Assembly: GCA_937899065.1 (NCBI GenBank)
Contig: CALBPG010000131.1
Span: forward strand, 1-52,126
From: an uncultured Allomuricauda sp.
GTDB taxonomy: Bacteria; Bacteroidota; Bacteroidia; Flavobacteriales; Flavobacteriaceae
Reading direction: 5' to 3'
DNA: 52,126 nt
Under the pieces are notes generated by a model that searched no databases, was not told the DNA's origin, and saw only the letters and a program-made list of their open reading frames with translations. This document shows, piece by piece, positions 23,374 through 31,978 of the stretch (the first letter of the stretch is position 1; each line of letters opens with the position of its first letter). Both the position numbers and the translations under genes were made by a program.

Positions 23374-23811
23374 ATGAGAGCGTTTTACGTATTGCTATTT
23401 TTAATGTTGAGTTTGAGTTGCGATAGTGACCCTGTCAACCGAAATCCTTTTCTACAAGAAGTAAGTTTTCGATTCGAGCTCAATCTCAATTTGCCCCTGT
23501 ACAACAACCTAAATAACATTGCCAACCCGGTATATGTAGGTAATGCTAGTGTGGGGATAAGGGGTGCCTTTGTTATCCGTTCAGGACCAGATACTTTTTT
23601 GGCCTTTGAAGCGAGTTGTCCCAACCAAATCCCCAGCAGCTGTTCCACTATGACCTTGGAGGGTGTAAATGTGGTATGTCCTTGCGATGATTTTGAGTAT
23701 AACTTGTTGACCGGACAACTTTTAAACCGACCTGACGATGGAGAACGATACTATGACCTTTTGTTCTACCAGGCGGTACTTGTAGGAAATAGCGTAATTA
23801 TCTCCAACTAA
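23374..23811 (+). CDS. Rieske-fold lipoprotein lacking the His ligands
   Basis: 145 aa from ATG 23374, which places the lipobox LSLSC at the right distance; the ORF itself is open 39 bases further upstream. The mature part resembles Bacteroidota Rieske-like lipoproteins: FEASCPNQIPSSCSTM, then VVCPCDDFEYNLLTGQLLN. In true Rieske proteins these would be CxH and CPCH. Here Asn and Asp replace the two His, while the Cys remain, so a classic 2Fe-2S cluster is unlikely; the four or five Cys may form disulfides instead. Function unknown. Divergent from greA. Confidence 0.7.
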   Translation: MRAFYVLLFLMLSLSCDSDPVNRNPFLQEVSFRFELNLNLPLYNNLNNIANPVYVGNASVGIRGAFVIRSGPDTFLAFEASCPNQIPSSCSTMTLEGVNVVCPCDDFEYNLLTGQLLNRPDDGERYYDLLFYQAVLVGNSVIISN

Positions 23812-23818
23812 TAGGCCG

Positions 23819-24892
23819 CTAAAATCCAAACTTGAATGCCAAGAAAGGCAGTGGGTCTTTTGCCATATGGGATAAGGAAGAGAACACGGGAATTTCCTTT
23901 CGCTGATTTTCCAGCTTTTTCCCCAGTAACTGTTTTATTCTTGACTTAATCCCTAAATAATAAACCTCGTCAAAGTCCTGTTTTGGCGAACTGTAAGCTG
24001 GATGATTCAACGCCAGCAACGGAAAATTGATACCTGCTGCAAGCGAAGCTAGAATTGAGGACCAATATCTTGGGTTGATTTCAATCAGGTAATACCGCCC
24101 ATCCTTTTCAGAGAATCGTAAATCAGCATGACCCACCCCACTCCATTCCAATTTCCCCACGACCTTATGGATGACGTCAGCCACAGCTTCGTTATGACAC
24201 AATTCAATTTCTCGGCTGGGTTTAAAACGATTCCACAAGGAGCGAATGCCAATGGGTTTTTGCACGGTGCAGGCCAAAATCTTTCCGTTATCAGCCAAAA
24301 AACTACAATCAATATCGTATCCGTTTATATAATCTTGGGCCAAATAGGATTCTATCGGAAAATCTTTTTCACTTAGCTCGGTGTCATTTTCAACCAAAAA
24401 AACACCGTTGCCGTTTTGACCTTTTCGTGGTTTCAGAATTTTCGGGTATGCAATTTTTTGATGCTGCTCGGCCATCTCCGTATCGGGAACGGGAATGTTT
24501 TCATCTTTTAGTTGTTCGAAAAACTGCCATTTATCACATACCATTTTGGCGGTTTCGTGATTGGGAAGCAATGGTAATTCGCAGTGCTTGGTCAACGTAC
24601 TAGAGAATTTGGCAACCAATTGAATACCTTCTTCATCAATAGGAAAAAGCATATCAATAGCATGTTCTTCCAGTTGGTCGATGATACATGCTACCAATTC
24701 CGTTTCGGTCATTTCCTCAGAACGGGGAATGAACTTTTTGCAGTAGCGTGAATGTCTAAAATAGGCTTTGGGTTTACTACTTAAAGCATACACTTCAATG
24801 CCTGTTTTAGGAACCAGGCAATGCAGTATATTCAACGTATGGTTGCTCTCCGCATCAGGGATGAGCAGCTTTAATTTGGGACGGGTCAACAA
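23819..24892 (-). CDS. ATP-grasp family ligase
   Basis: 357 aa, carbamoyl-phosphate-synthase-like ATP-grasp architecture: an N-terminal Rossmann-like preATP domain (LLIPDAESNHTLNILHCLV), ATP-binding core with YPKILKPRKGQNGNG as the flexible loop, DYINGYDIDCSF, and metal site YYLIEINPRYWSS near residue 280 (Glu and Asn ligands). Such proteins ligate a carboxylate to an amine or thiol; the substrate cannot be read from the sequence. It stands 80 bases downstream of the TonB receptor gene on the same strand and could be transcribed with it. Confidence 0.85.
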   Translation of the reverse strand: MLTRPKLKLLIPDAESNHTLNILHCLVPKTGIEVYALSSKPKAYFRHSRYCKKFIPRSEEMTETELVACIIDQLEEHAIDMLFPIDEEGIQLVAKFSSTLTKHCELPLLPNHETAKMVCDKWQFFEQLKDENIPVPDTEMAEQHQKIAYPKILKPRKGQNGNGVFLVENDTELSEKDFPIESYLAQDYINGYDIDCSFLADNGKILACTVQKPIGIRSLWNRFKPSREIELCHNEAVADVIHKVVGKLEWSGVGHADLRFSEKDGRYYLIEINPRYWSSILASLAAGINFPLLALNHPAYSSPKQDFDEVYYLGIKSRIKQLLGKKLENQRKEIPVFSSLSHMAKDPLPFLAFKFGF

Positions 24893-24972
24893 AACGGGTT
24901 ATGCTTACGTTTTCTTTTACGCCGGGAAATTAGCACTTTTCATTGTCCCGTCCCTGCCAAAAAATACTTTTT

Positions 24973-27207
24973 TTAGAATCTTGCGCTGACGCCTACCAAA
25001 AAGTTTATTCCAGCTTGGGGATAAAACCCTGCCCCTTCCACAGTTACGATACTTCCTGGGTTGGAAAAATCATCATCAAACGTATAAAAGAACCCATTTG
25101 ACTCAAATTTGGCATCAAACACATTGTTCACCAACCCGCTTAAGGTTAATGATTTGATAGCGCGATTGATTTCCCATCGGTATTGGATGTTGAAATCCGT
25201 TTGGCTGTAACTATCCAACTTGGAAGCTTCAGCATCAATATTCCCTATGAATTGTTCTCCCACAAACTTGGTCAATAAGGAAACCTGAAGGTTGTCGTTT
25301 GGAATGTAGGACAAAATATTTCCCGCAACCAAACTTGGCGAAAAGGCAATATTGGTATTTCCCAAATTTTGAACCACGCCATCACGTTGGAAGATGAAAT
25401 CAATATTTCGGTTATCGCTCAGTGCAATATTCGGTTGAATTCGGAAGTGACGCGCCACTCGAATGTTTGCATCTACTTCCAAGCCCAAACGATAGCTATC
25501 CCCGACATTGGAGCGAATAGGAGCCCCAACATCATCCAATTCTCCAGTTAGCACCAATTGGTCCTTGTATCGCATGTAATACACATTGGTATTGACCTGA
25601 ACATCGGGTGAAACATACCGCCAGCCCAGTTCAAAATCTCCCAAACGTTCCGGTTTTGGGTTTCCGTTTTCATAGTCACTTCGATTGGGTTCACGATTGG
25701 CCACCGCATACGAAAAGTAAAAATTGTTATTTCGGTTTGGATTAAAGCTCAATCCGGCCTTTGGATTAAAAAAGTTGAAGGTGTCATCCACCAAGCCCGT
25801 GTCTTCAGCATTGGCTTCATAGGTTACCCTTCGAAGCTGTAAATCTGCAAAGACTGACCATTTTTTGGATAGGTTTTGATTGAGCTTCGCAAAAACATTG
25901 AAATCGGTCTTCGTTGCATCATCTTCATAATAGCGTTCGTTGTAGGTATTACCGCTGTTGAATTGCGTCCAAATAACCTCTCCAAAATGGTCCCCTTTGT
26001 AAATATTATACCCTCCTCCAAGAATCACTTCGGTGGATTCCTTTTGATAGTTTGCAGAGAAGATGGTTCCATATAAATCGTTGTCTAACCATCTTCTTCG
26101 GGTATAGTCAGTAGATGAAATGGTAGTTCCGTTCAAGTCGAAATTATCCCTCCCAATAAAACTTAATTGTGAGTCAGAAGCAAACAACACATTGGTATAG
26201 TACCAATCATCCACATACTCCTCAAAGAAACCACGACCTCTTGTATAGTAAACTGCGATATTCGAATTCCAATTTGGTGTCCATTGCTGGTTCCAATGCA
26301 ATTGAAAGTGGTCTTGTTTGTAGTTGTCCACCTGATTTTCATAGAATCCTTCAAAATTCCCTTCATTGTCGAACTGGATTCCTGCAATATTGAAGCGTCT
26401 GTTGGTATCCAGATTGTTATCTACCCCAATCGCCCCCAAAGTGGCTGGGTCAAATCCATACCAAGATTGATATGTTTTTTCTTCACCTCCAAAAAGCAAT
26501 GCTTTGATTAGTGTTTTATCGGAACGGTATACGCCTTGCAAAAAGTACGATTCCAATTGGGAAGCGGCCCTGTCGATGTAGCCATCGGAAGAAATTCGTG
26601 ATAAACGCCCGGAAACCTCAATTTGGTCGTTCATCAATCCAGTGCTGAATTTCAAGTTATTTCGTAAGGTGTTAAAGCTTCCGACGGAAGACGAAATCTC
26701 AGCATAGGCTTCTTCCTCAAATGAATCCGTCAAAAGGTTCAAACTGGCCCCAAAAGCGCCCGCTCCGTTCGTGGAAGTTCCTACCCCGCGTTGCAGTTGC
26801 AAACTCTGGGTAGAAGAGGCAAAATCAGGCAAGTTAACCCAAAATGTGCCTTGCGATTCGGCATCATTGTAGGGAATACCGTTAATGGTCACGTTCACTC
26901 GGGTAGCATCACTACCCCGAACCCGAATACCGGTATAACCCACTCCTGCACCCGCATCAGAGGTTGTCACCACTGCCGGGAGGTAGTTCATCAGCACGGG
27001 AATGTCTTGCCCCAAGTTTCTGGGTGCAATTTCTTCCTTGTCCAAATTGGAAAAAGTAACCGGTGTTTTTTTCGTGACCCTAACTGCTTGTACGAGTACT
27101 TCATCAAGAATCACTTTTCTTCCCTCTAGGGAATCAATAGGTTGTTGTTGGGCGCTCATCTGGAGCGCCAGGACCATAAGGCCCAATGTTGCGAAAATAG
27201 TTTTCAT
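24973..27207 (-). CDS. TonB-dependent receptor under TPP riboswitch control (likely thiamine-compound uptake)
   Basis: 744 aa. Signal peptide ends at MSAQQQ. The plug domain (about 50-170) has VILDEVLVQAVRV as a TonB-box-like stretch, GYTGIRVRGSDATRVNVTIN and GIPYNDAESQGTFW. The rest forms a 22-strand barrel ending in LVGVSARF with a terminal Phe. There is no CarboxypepD_reg domain. The gene lies behind a TPP riboswitch (27304-27385), which in Bacteroidota is known to precede outer-membrane thiamine transporters, so thiamine or a related pyrimidine compound is the likely ligand. Confidence 0.9.
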   Translation of the reverse strand: MKTIFATLGLMVLALQMSAQQQPIDSLEGRKVILDEVLVQAVRVTKKTPVTFSNLDKEEIAPRNLGQDIPVLMNYLPAVVTTSDAGAGVGYTGIRVRGSDATRVNVTINGIPYNDAESQGTFWVNLPDFASSTQSLQLQRGVGTSTNGAGAFGASLNLLTDSFEEEAYAEISSSVGSFNTLRNNLKFSTGLMNDQIEVSGRLSRISSDGYIDRAASQLESYFLQGVYRSDKTLIKALLFGGEEKTYQSWYGFDPATLGAIGVDNNLDTNRRFNIAGIQFDNEGNFEGFYENQVDNYKQDHFQLHWNQQWTPNWNSNIAVYYTRGRGFFEEYVDDWYYTNVLFASDSQLSFIGRDNFDLNGTTISSTDYTRRRWLDNDLYGTIFSANYQKESTEVILGGGYNIYKGDHFGEVIWTQFNSGNTYNERYYEDDATKTDFNVFAKLNQNLSKKWSVFADLQLRRVTYEANAEDTGLVDDTFNFFNPKAGLSFNPNRNNNFYFSYAVANREPNRSDYENGNPKPERLGDFELGWRYVSPDVQVNTNVYYMRYKDQLVLTGELDDVGAPIRSNVGDSYRLGLEVDANIRVARHFRIQPNIALSDNRNIDFIFQRDGVVQNLGNTNIAFSPSLVAGNILSYIPNDNLQVSLLTKFVGEQFIGNIDAEASKLDSYSQTDFNIQYRWEINRAIKSLTLSGLVNNVFDAKFESNGFFYTFDDDFSNPGSIVTVEGAGFYPQAGINFLVGVSARF

Positions 27208-27265
27208 CCGTAAAATTGTTTACGAATAAAAGGGGCTATTATTCAAGTTAATACAATGATATTTC

Positions 27266-27281
27266 GTTCCTAACCAGGAAC
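27266..27281 (-). other. Short hairpin in the receptor leader
   Basis: GTTCCT-GGTT-AGGAAC on the minus strand, perfect six-base stem, between the riboswitch and the receptor ATG. It could be part of the expression platform; no T-run follows. Confidence 0.35.
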
Positions 27282-27291
27282 CTTAAAATCC

Positions 27292-27308
27292 AAAAAAGCG
27301 CTTTGCGC
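27292..27308 (-). terminator. Short GC hairpin with T6 after the TPP aptamer
   Basis: Minus strand GCGC-AAA-GCGC followed by TTTTTT directly after the aptamer. The four-base GC stem can be extended by flanking A/T pairs (CCAA with TTGG). This is the probable expression platform ending transcription when TPP is bound. Confidence 0.55.
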
Positions 27309-27385
27309 ATCCCTTGGCGGCATTATCCGCCCAGGTTCATTGGGTATAATCTCAGCCTCTTTTACAAGAAGCACCCCTTTGAGAT
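27304..27385 (-). promoter_or_regulatory. TPP (thiamine pyrophosphate) riboswitch
   Basis: All conserved THI-box elements occur in order on the minus strand: GGGGTGC (27377-27371), CTGAGA (27355-27350), TGAACCTG (27339-27332), GGATAATGCC (27328-27319) and AGGGA (27314-27310). Ligand-dependent control of the downstream TonB receptor follows from the known behaviour of the class. A -7 box (TACTTTTG, 27398-27391) sits just upstream. Confidence 0.93.
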
Positions 27386-27390
27386 GGGTG

Positions 27391-27398
27391 CAAAAGTA
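27391..27398 (-). promoter_or_regulatory. -7 box of the riboswitch-receptor transcript
   Basis: Minus-strand TACTTTTG fits TAnnTTTG and lies six bases before the aptamer region, so transcription would begin at the first riboswitch stem. No clear -33 TTG. Confidence 0.5.
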
Positions 27399-27489
27399 AG
27401 TGCCAAACTCGATTTTTCATAATAAAAATTACGTTAAAGCGGACTTCTCAAAAAGCCAAGTGCAACTCACCGGCGTATATCTTGTACGT

Positions 27490-29940
27490 ATGCACCCCAA
27501 AACGAAAAAACGCTTTACCGCTAAAATCCTAGCTGGGTATTTGGCCTTGGGAATCTTGGGTATTCTTTCGGGGTACTTTATTTATTCTGAATGGATTACT
27601 TATACCGAGACTGAAAGACGGTCCCTCGATCAAGAAAAGCTACTCAAGACCAACGTGTTACTCGCTGAGTTGTACGAAGCAGAAAATATTTCCAAGCTTG
27701 CCCAACAAACCTTAGAACCAGAGCAGCTCGCCTTATATTCAAAAAAGATAGATTCCCTTATCAACAGCATTGATAGCCTAAGACCTTTAACCGAAGCCCC
27801 TAGGCAAAGTTTTGGTTTGGACACCGTACAATCCCTTTTAAGGCAAAAAGTACGAAACAGTACAAAATTGAGTCGGTTACAAATGAAAACGGCTAAAAGT
27901 GCTCCTTTGGATTCCATTCTGCAAGCTATCAACAAGATGGAATTGGATATGGGACGCATTACACCAGAAAGTCTTGTTTCCAATTTCCATAAACTATCAG
28001 CCGACACACAAAATTCCATTCGAGAGTATGCCCGTTTGTTGAATCAAAATATTCCTCAAAAGGAAAATAATAACCGTGATATCAACATTGATTCGGTACT
28101 TATGGTCTCTAAATCAATGTTGGCACAAGCCAAAAACCAAAGCTCTCGTTTGGAAAAGGACCTCCTCCAAACCGAATTGGAAATGTACAAAACCGACTCT
28201 GAGCTTTCGCGAAGGCTACTTGCGGTGATTTCGTCATTAGAACGTGATATCATGGCAAATGCCTACTTGGAAAATTACCAAAAGGAGAAAGCCCTTCGAA
28301 AGAGTTTTTTCCTAGCGGGAACAGCCATCTTCATTGGGTTGTTAGTGGCGATTCTATTTACCATTATGGTGACCAAAGATTTCCTTAAGGTGCAACAGCT
28401 TAAGGAATCCGTTGAAAAGGAAAAATCCTATTCGGAAGCCTTATTACGGAGTCGCGAGCAACTAATTCACACGGTAAGCCATGACATTCGCTCGCCCTTA
28501 AGTACATTATCGGGCTATACGAATCTGCTGCTAAAATCAAACGAAAAGCACAAAACTACTTCCTATGAAAGGCCCGTTCGCGAAGCCCTGGATTATATGG
28601 AAAATTTAGTAGATGATTTGCTTGATTTTTCGCAATTGGAACAAGGAAAACTAACGCTGCAGGAGGATAATTTTACCATTATCTCTGTTCTGAATCCGAT
28701 GCTTCAGGCTTTACGGGAAAAACATGCCAACAAGAACTTAAAAGTACATTTAGAAATCCCAGAAGTACTAGAAAATCCAATCATTAGCGACCGCTTTCGT
28801 TTTCGGCAAATCATGAACAACATTGTCGGAAATGCCTTCAAGTTTACCGAGGTAGGTGAGATACATATTCGGGTTAATGCAAAGACGGCTTCCAACAAAA
28901 AATGGCTAAAAATTCATGTCATGGATACGGGGATTGGTATTCCGAAATCCAAATTGGAAAGTATTTTTAAGGAATTCACCCAAGCCAAAAACAATTCCGA
29001 AAAGAAGTATGGCGGATATGGGCTTGGACTTACCATTTCAAAAAAACTTTGTGCGCTTTTGGGTGGCTATCTTGAGGTAGAAAGCGTTGAGGGTAGCGGA
29101 AGTACTTTTACTATTTCGTTACCCTTGCAAAATGGTAAAAAGGGAACTAACCTGCCCGAAAATACCACCCAGCTACGAGAGAAAACCTACTCTATGAAGA
29201 TTTTGGATGATGATACAACCCTATTGCAGTTGCTAGAAACACTTTGTAGCAATCAGGGATGGAAGATTCATACGTATTCGGATTTCAAGGATATTCCAAA
29301 GGAAAATTCCATCCAATATGATTTGGTCGTAAGTGACATTCAATTAGGCGATTTTGATGGTTTTCAAGTTCCAGAAACCCTTCGAAATAAGGGGTATCAC
29401 CATTACCGGAATCAACCTATTTTGGCTATGACCGGGCAGCGTAATTTGAGGAAAACCACATTTATGGATGCAGGATTTAATGACGCCATATACAAACCTT
29501 TTACACCAGAAGGTTTTTTCCAAACCGTTCGGACTTGGATTCCAATTACATCCCAACCCTTCTTGAAGACCGCTTACAGGCAAAACCATAAAGAACTGTA
29601 TACTTTAGATGCAATCGTTGGTTTTGTTGGAGATGGGGAAGCGCTAATCCATGTGCTGATAACCTTTTTACAGGATACCAAAAAACATATGAAACACCTT
29701 GTTAAAAGCATCAAGAATGGCGATTTGGAAACCCTTAAAAGAGTTGCCCATAAAATGTTACCCATGTTTCGTCAGCTGAAAGTAACCTCGTGTATTCCCA
29801 TTTTAGAAGGTTTTGAGCAAGCTGAAATAATCAATTGGGACCAAGTGAAACAAGATTTTGAGCGTTTGAAAGAAGATGTTTCGGATGTAAAGCGAAGTTT
29901 GGAAAACTACCTCGCTACACATCAAGTTGATATTGATTGA
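27490..29940 (+). CDS. Hybrid sensor histidine kinase with receiver and Hpt domains
   Basis: 816 aa from ATG 27490; a reading from 27400 would start inside the divergent riboswitch promoter and adds 30 atypical residues. Order: helix near 15-35, a long helical periplasmic sensor, second helix near 278-300, HisKA with SHDIRSPLSTLSGY, HATPase with NNIVGNAFKFTEVG, DTGIGIP and GGYGLGLTIS, a receiver domain with DDD and VVSDIQLGDFDG plus IYKPF, and a C-terminal Hpt domain with phospho-acceptor His in RVAHKML. Such a phosphorelay needs a final regulator; the convergent NtrC-type gene, overlapping its end by 26 bases, is the natural partner. Confidence 0.94.
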   Translation: MHPKTKKRFTAKILAGYLALGILGILSGYFIYSEWITYTETERRSLDQEKLLKTNVLLAELYEAENISKLAQQTLEPEQLALYSKKIDSLINSIDSLRPLTEAPRQSFGLDTVQSLLRQKVRNSTKLSRLQMKTAKSAPLDSILQAINKMELDMGRITPESLVSNFHKLSADTQNSIREYARLLNQNIPQKENNNRDINIDSVLMVSKSMLAQAKNQSSRLEKDLLQTELEMYKTDSELSRRLLAVISSLERDIMANAYLENYQKEKALRKSFFLAGTAIFIGLLVAILFTIMVTKDFLKVQQLKESVEKEKSYSEALLRSREQLIHTVSHDIRSPLSTLSGYTNLLLKSNEKHKTTSYERPVREALDYMENLVDDLLDFSQLEQGKLTLQEDNFTIISVLNPMLQALREKHANKNLKVHLEIPEVLENPIISDRFRFRQIMNNIVGNAFKFTEVGEIHIRVNAKTASNKKWLKIHVMDTGIGIPKSKLESIFKEFTQAKNNSEKKYGGYGLGLTISKKLCALLGGYLEVESVEGSGSTFTISLPLQNGKKGTNLPENTTQLREKTYSMKILDDDTTLLQLLETLCSNQGWKIHTYSDFKDIPKENSIQYDLVVSDIQLGDFDGFQVPETLRNKGYHHYRNQPILAMTGQRNLRKTTFMDAGFNDAIYKPFTPEGFFQTVRTWIPITSQPFLKTAYRQNHKELYTLDAIVGFVGDGEALIHVLITFLQDTKKHMKHLVKSIKNGDLETLKRVAHKMLPMFRQLKVTSCIPILEGFEQAEIINWDQVKQDFERLKEDVSDVKRSLENYLATHQVDID

Positions 29941-31243
29941 TTTTGTTATACAGCGTTTTTCTCGTGATGTTCAAAAGCTGGGCAGCTTTACTCTTGTTGA
30001 AATTGGTTTTTCGCAAAGCTTGCAAAATACGTTCCTTTTCAAAGGTGGATTTGGAAAAGGTAGCCTTAGCATCGACATCTTGAATTTCTCGAGGAAGGTT
30101 TAAAGGTACCAGGCTATCACCGTTGGCAAACAACACCGCTCGTTTGATGGTATTTTTCAGTTCGCGCAGATTTCCTGGCCAAGTATGGTTTTCCAAAATT
30201 TCCATCACCTCTTGGGAAATTAATGTGACGTTTCGTTCCAGTTCTTGGTTGGCGCTCTCGAGAAATTGTTCTGCAAAAAACTTAATATCCTCTTTTCGTT
30301 CACGTAGAGGTGGAATGGAGATAGTGAACTCATTCAGACGATGGTATAAATCTTCACGAAACCTTCCTTCTTCCACTGCAACTTCCAAATCTTCATTGGT
30401 TGCCGCAATAATTCTTACATCAACTTCAATTTCTTTCGTGCTGCCGACCCTTTTGATTTTCCGTTCCTGCAAAGCGCGCAACAATTGTACTTGATTTTCA
30501 TAAGACAAATTTCCAATCTCATCCAGAAAAAGTGTCCCCCTATTCGCGGCTTCAAAATGCCCGATTTTATCTTCAACCGCACCAGTAAAACTTCCCTTTA
30601 GATGACCAAAAAACTCACTTGTAGCAATTTCTTTTGGAATCGCACCACAATCTACCGCTACAAAAGCCTCATCTTTTCGGTTACTGTTTTTATGAATGGT
30701 TTTTGCGGTGACTTCTTTCCCTGTACCACTTTCGCCTCTTAGCAAAACTGACATGTTCGTCGGAGATACGAGTTTGATATACTGTAGCATCTGCTGGGCA
30801 GCTAAACTCTCTCCTTCAACAAAACCTTCTTTTTCGGTACTTTTTTGTGAATTTGTTTGAAGTGACGATTTGGTTTCTTTTGGTGAAGTTATGAGGGCAT
30901 CATTAATGACCTGAAGGATTTGTTCTGGAGTAAAAGGTTTGGTAACATAATCGAAAGCCCCTTTTTTCATGGCTTCCACAGCGGATTTCACCTCACCATA
31001 ACCCGTCATTAATATGATTTTCGTTGTGGCTAAATCTGAAGAAGTTGATTTTAGAAGGTCCTGACCGTTACCTCCAGGGAGTCTTACGTCAGACAATACA
31101 ATTTCAAAAGGTTGTTTGTCGATTTGGTCATGGGCTTCTCTGATATCATTTGCTTGAGATACTTCAAAGCCATTCTTGGTCAAAAAGCGGGATAGCATTT
31201 GACGGAAAGCAGAATCATCTTCTACAATCAAGATTTTGGGCAT
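29915..31243 (-). CDS. NtrC-type sigma-54-dependent response regulator
   Basis: 442 aa. Receiver domain (1-120) with EDD, VLSDVRLPGG as phospho-acceptor Asp region and TKPF. AAA+ domain (about 145-375) with Walker A GESGTGKE, the sigma-54 contact loop as GSFTGA (usually GAFTGA), Walker B GTLFLDEIG and arginine-finger region. C-terminal Fis-type helix-turn-helix (AAQLLNITRKTLYNKI). It activates sigma-54 promoters after phosphorylation. It converges on the hybrid kinase, and a candidate sigma-54 promoter with palindromes lies upstream of the neighbouring PepSY-like gene. Confidence 0.95.
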   Translation of the reverse strand: MPKILIVEDDSAFRQMLSRFLTKNGFEVSQANDIREAHDQIDKQPFEIVLSDVRLPGGNGQDLLKSTSSDLATTKIILMTGYGEVKSAVEAMKKGAFDYVTKPFTPEQILQVINDALITSPKETKSSLQTNSQKSTEKEGFVEGESLAAQQMLQYIKLVSPTNMSVLLRGESGTGKEVTAKTIHKNSNRKDEAFVAVDCGAIPKEIATSEFFGHLKGSFTGAVEDKIGHFEAANRGTLFLDEIGNLSYENQVQLLRALQERKIKRVGSTKEIEVDVRIIAATNEDLEVAVEEGRFREDLYHRLNEFTISIPPLRERKEDIKFFAEQFLESANQELERNVTLISQEVMEILENHTWPGNLRELKNTIKRAVLFANGDSLVPLNLPREIQDVDAKATFSKSTFEKERILQALRKTNFNKSKAAQLLNITRKTLYNKINQYQLDV

Positions 31244-31302
31244 ACATAAAATATACGGCCTGCCTTAAGAAAGGGATGCTAAGCGAGTGGTAAATTTATC
31301 AC

Positions 31303-31334
31303 AAAAGGAGAGGTCCGCCAATGCGGACCCCTCC
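31303..31334 (-). terminator. Terminator of the PepSY-like gene
   Basis: Minus strand GGAGGGGTCCGC / GCGGACCTCTCC (one mismatch), four-base loop ATTG, then TTTTG. It lies 37 bases after the stop codon of the PepSY-like gene and before the regulator gene starts. Confidence 0.85.
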
Positions 31335-31370
31335 CTAACCAAACTAACCTAACACGATTAATCTAAACCA

Positions 31371-31676
31371 TTATAGTTCTATCCAATTGCCATCAGCATC
31401 CGCATAGACGGTGCCCGCTGTGCCATCTTCTAAAGAAAGCTCCAACTTAAATTGGTCAGACGCGTTTTTATAGGCTTTATTGATAGTAGCTGTTGGATAG
31501 TCTTTTGCGACTGCAGCGGTTACTGCTCCAGGAAGGTCGGCAACACTGATTTCCTCAAAATCTTGAACGGTAGCTTCTACTACAGTTTCATCGATTTGGG
31601 CCTCAGCAGTTTCTTCCTGCGCTGTGGCTGCGAATCCTACAAAAGACAATACGGTTGCTAAAAATAATTTTCTCAT
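31371..31676 (-). CDS. Small secreted PepSY-like protein
   Basis: 101 aa with a signal peptide ending at AATAQEE. The mature part is acidic and contains one PepSY-like unit (LPGAVTAAVAKDYPTATINK, then FKLELSLEDGTAGTVYADADG). Proteins of this kind are secreted or periplasmic with unknown roles, often strongly induced. The gene stands alone between terminators, next to the NtrC-type regulator, and has palindromes and a near-consensus sigma-54 promoter upstream, so it may be a target of that regulator. Confidence 0.75.
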   Translation of the reverse strand: MRKLFLATVLSFVGFAATAQEETAEAQIDETVVEATVQDFEEISVADLPGAVTAAVAKDYPTATINKAYKNASDQFKLELSLEDGTAGTVYADADGNWIEL

Positions 31677-31711
31677 GATCTTGTGTTTATAAATTATACT
31701 TGCCCTATTTA

Positions 31712-31766
31712 GAGAAAATTCGATGCCATAGTTCCAAAAACTTTTGATACCGTATCAAATATTTGA
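31712..31766 (-). promoter_or_regulatory. Candidate sigma-54 promoter with activator palindromes
   Basis: On the minus strand TGGCATCGAATTTTCT (31728-31713) matches the -24/-12 consensus TGGCACGN4TTGCW except in the spacer and one base of the -12 box (T for G). Upstream lie a perfect dyad TTTGATAC-C-GTATCAAA (31743-31759) and an overlapping TCAAATATTTGA (31755-31766), giving three TTTGAT/ATCAAA half-sites. The gene for a sigma-54 activator is adjacent. The -12 mismatch keeps confidence moderate. Confidence 0.45.
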
Positions 31767-31803
31767 AATTCAGCTACTTACTATTTTTTAGTATTTCTTG
31801 AAG

Positions 31804-31852
31804 TGTGTAAAACTGTGTAAAACAGGAGATGAAAATGGATACTTTTTACACA
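31804..31852. repeat. Tandem TGTGTAAAAC pair with an inverted copy
   Basis: TGTGTAAAAC occurs twice in tandem (31804-31813, 31814-31823), exactly one helical turn apart, and its inverse TTTTACACA at 31844-31852. An AGGAG followed by two ATGs lies between the copies. Could be a protein site or, as RNA, a hairpin masking the AGGAG. Confidence 0.5.
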
Positions 31853-31880
31853 AAAAAGGCTGCAAATGCAGCCTTTTTTT
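31852..31880. terminator. Bidirectional terminator in the gene-poor stretch
   Basis: AAAAAA-GGCTGC-AAAT-GCAGCC-TTTTTTT: six-base GC-rich stem flanked by A-run and T-run, so it can act on both strands. On the minus strand it could end the transcript of the 40-aa ORF. From here to 31978 I see no further gene or motif. Confidence 0.75.
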
Positions 31881-31978
31881 CGAACGGACAATCATCCTGA
31901 CTTATGTAAACATCATGGACGATGCAAGGTGTTGCCCATTCTCGGATAATCTACGGTTAGTGTTTGCATAGCATTATC

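Noticed and set aside
27400..27489. Longer start of the hybrid kinase at 27400
   Set aside because: It would begin inside the -7 region of the divergent riboswitch transcript and adds residues that do not look like part of the sensor; ATG 27490 gives a normal membrane-helix N-terminus.
31835..31909. Short plus-strand ORF beginning MKMDTF after an AGGAG
   Set aside because: Its codons run through the bidirectional terminator; the frame is probably accidental, although the AGGAG itself is noted under the repeat.
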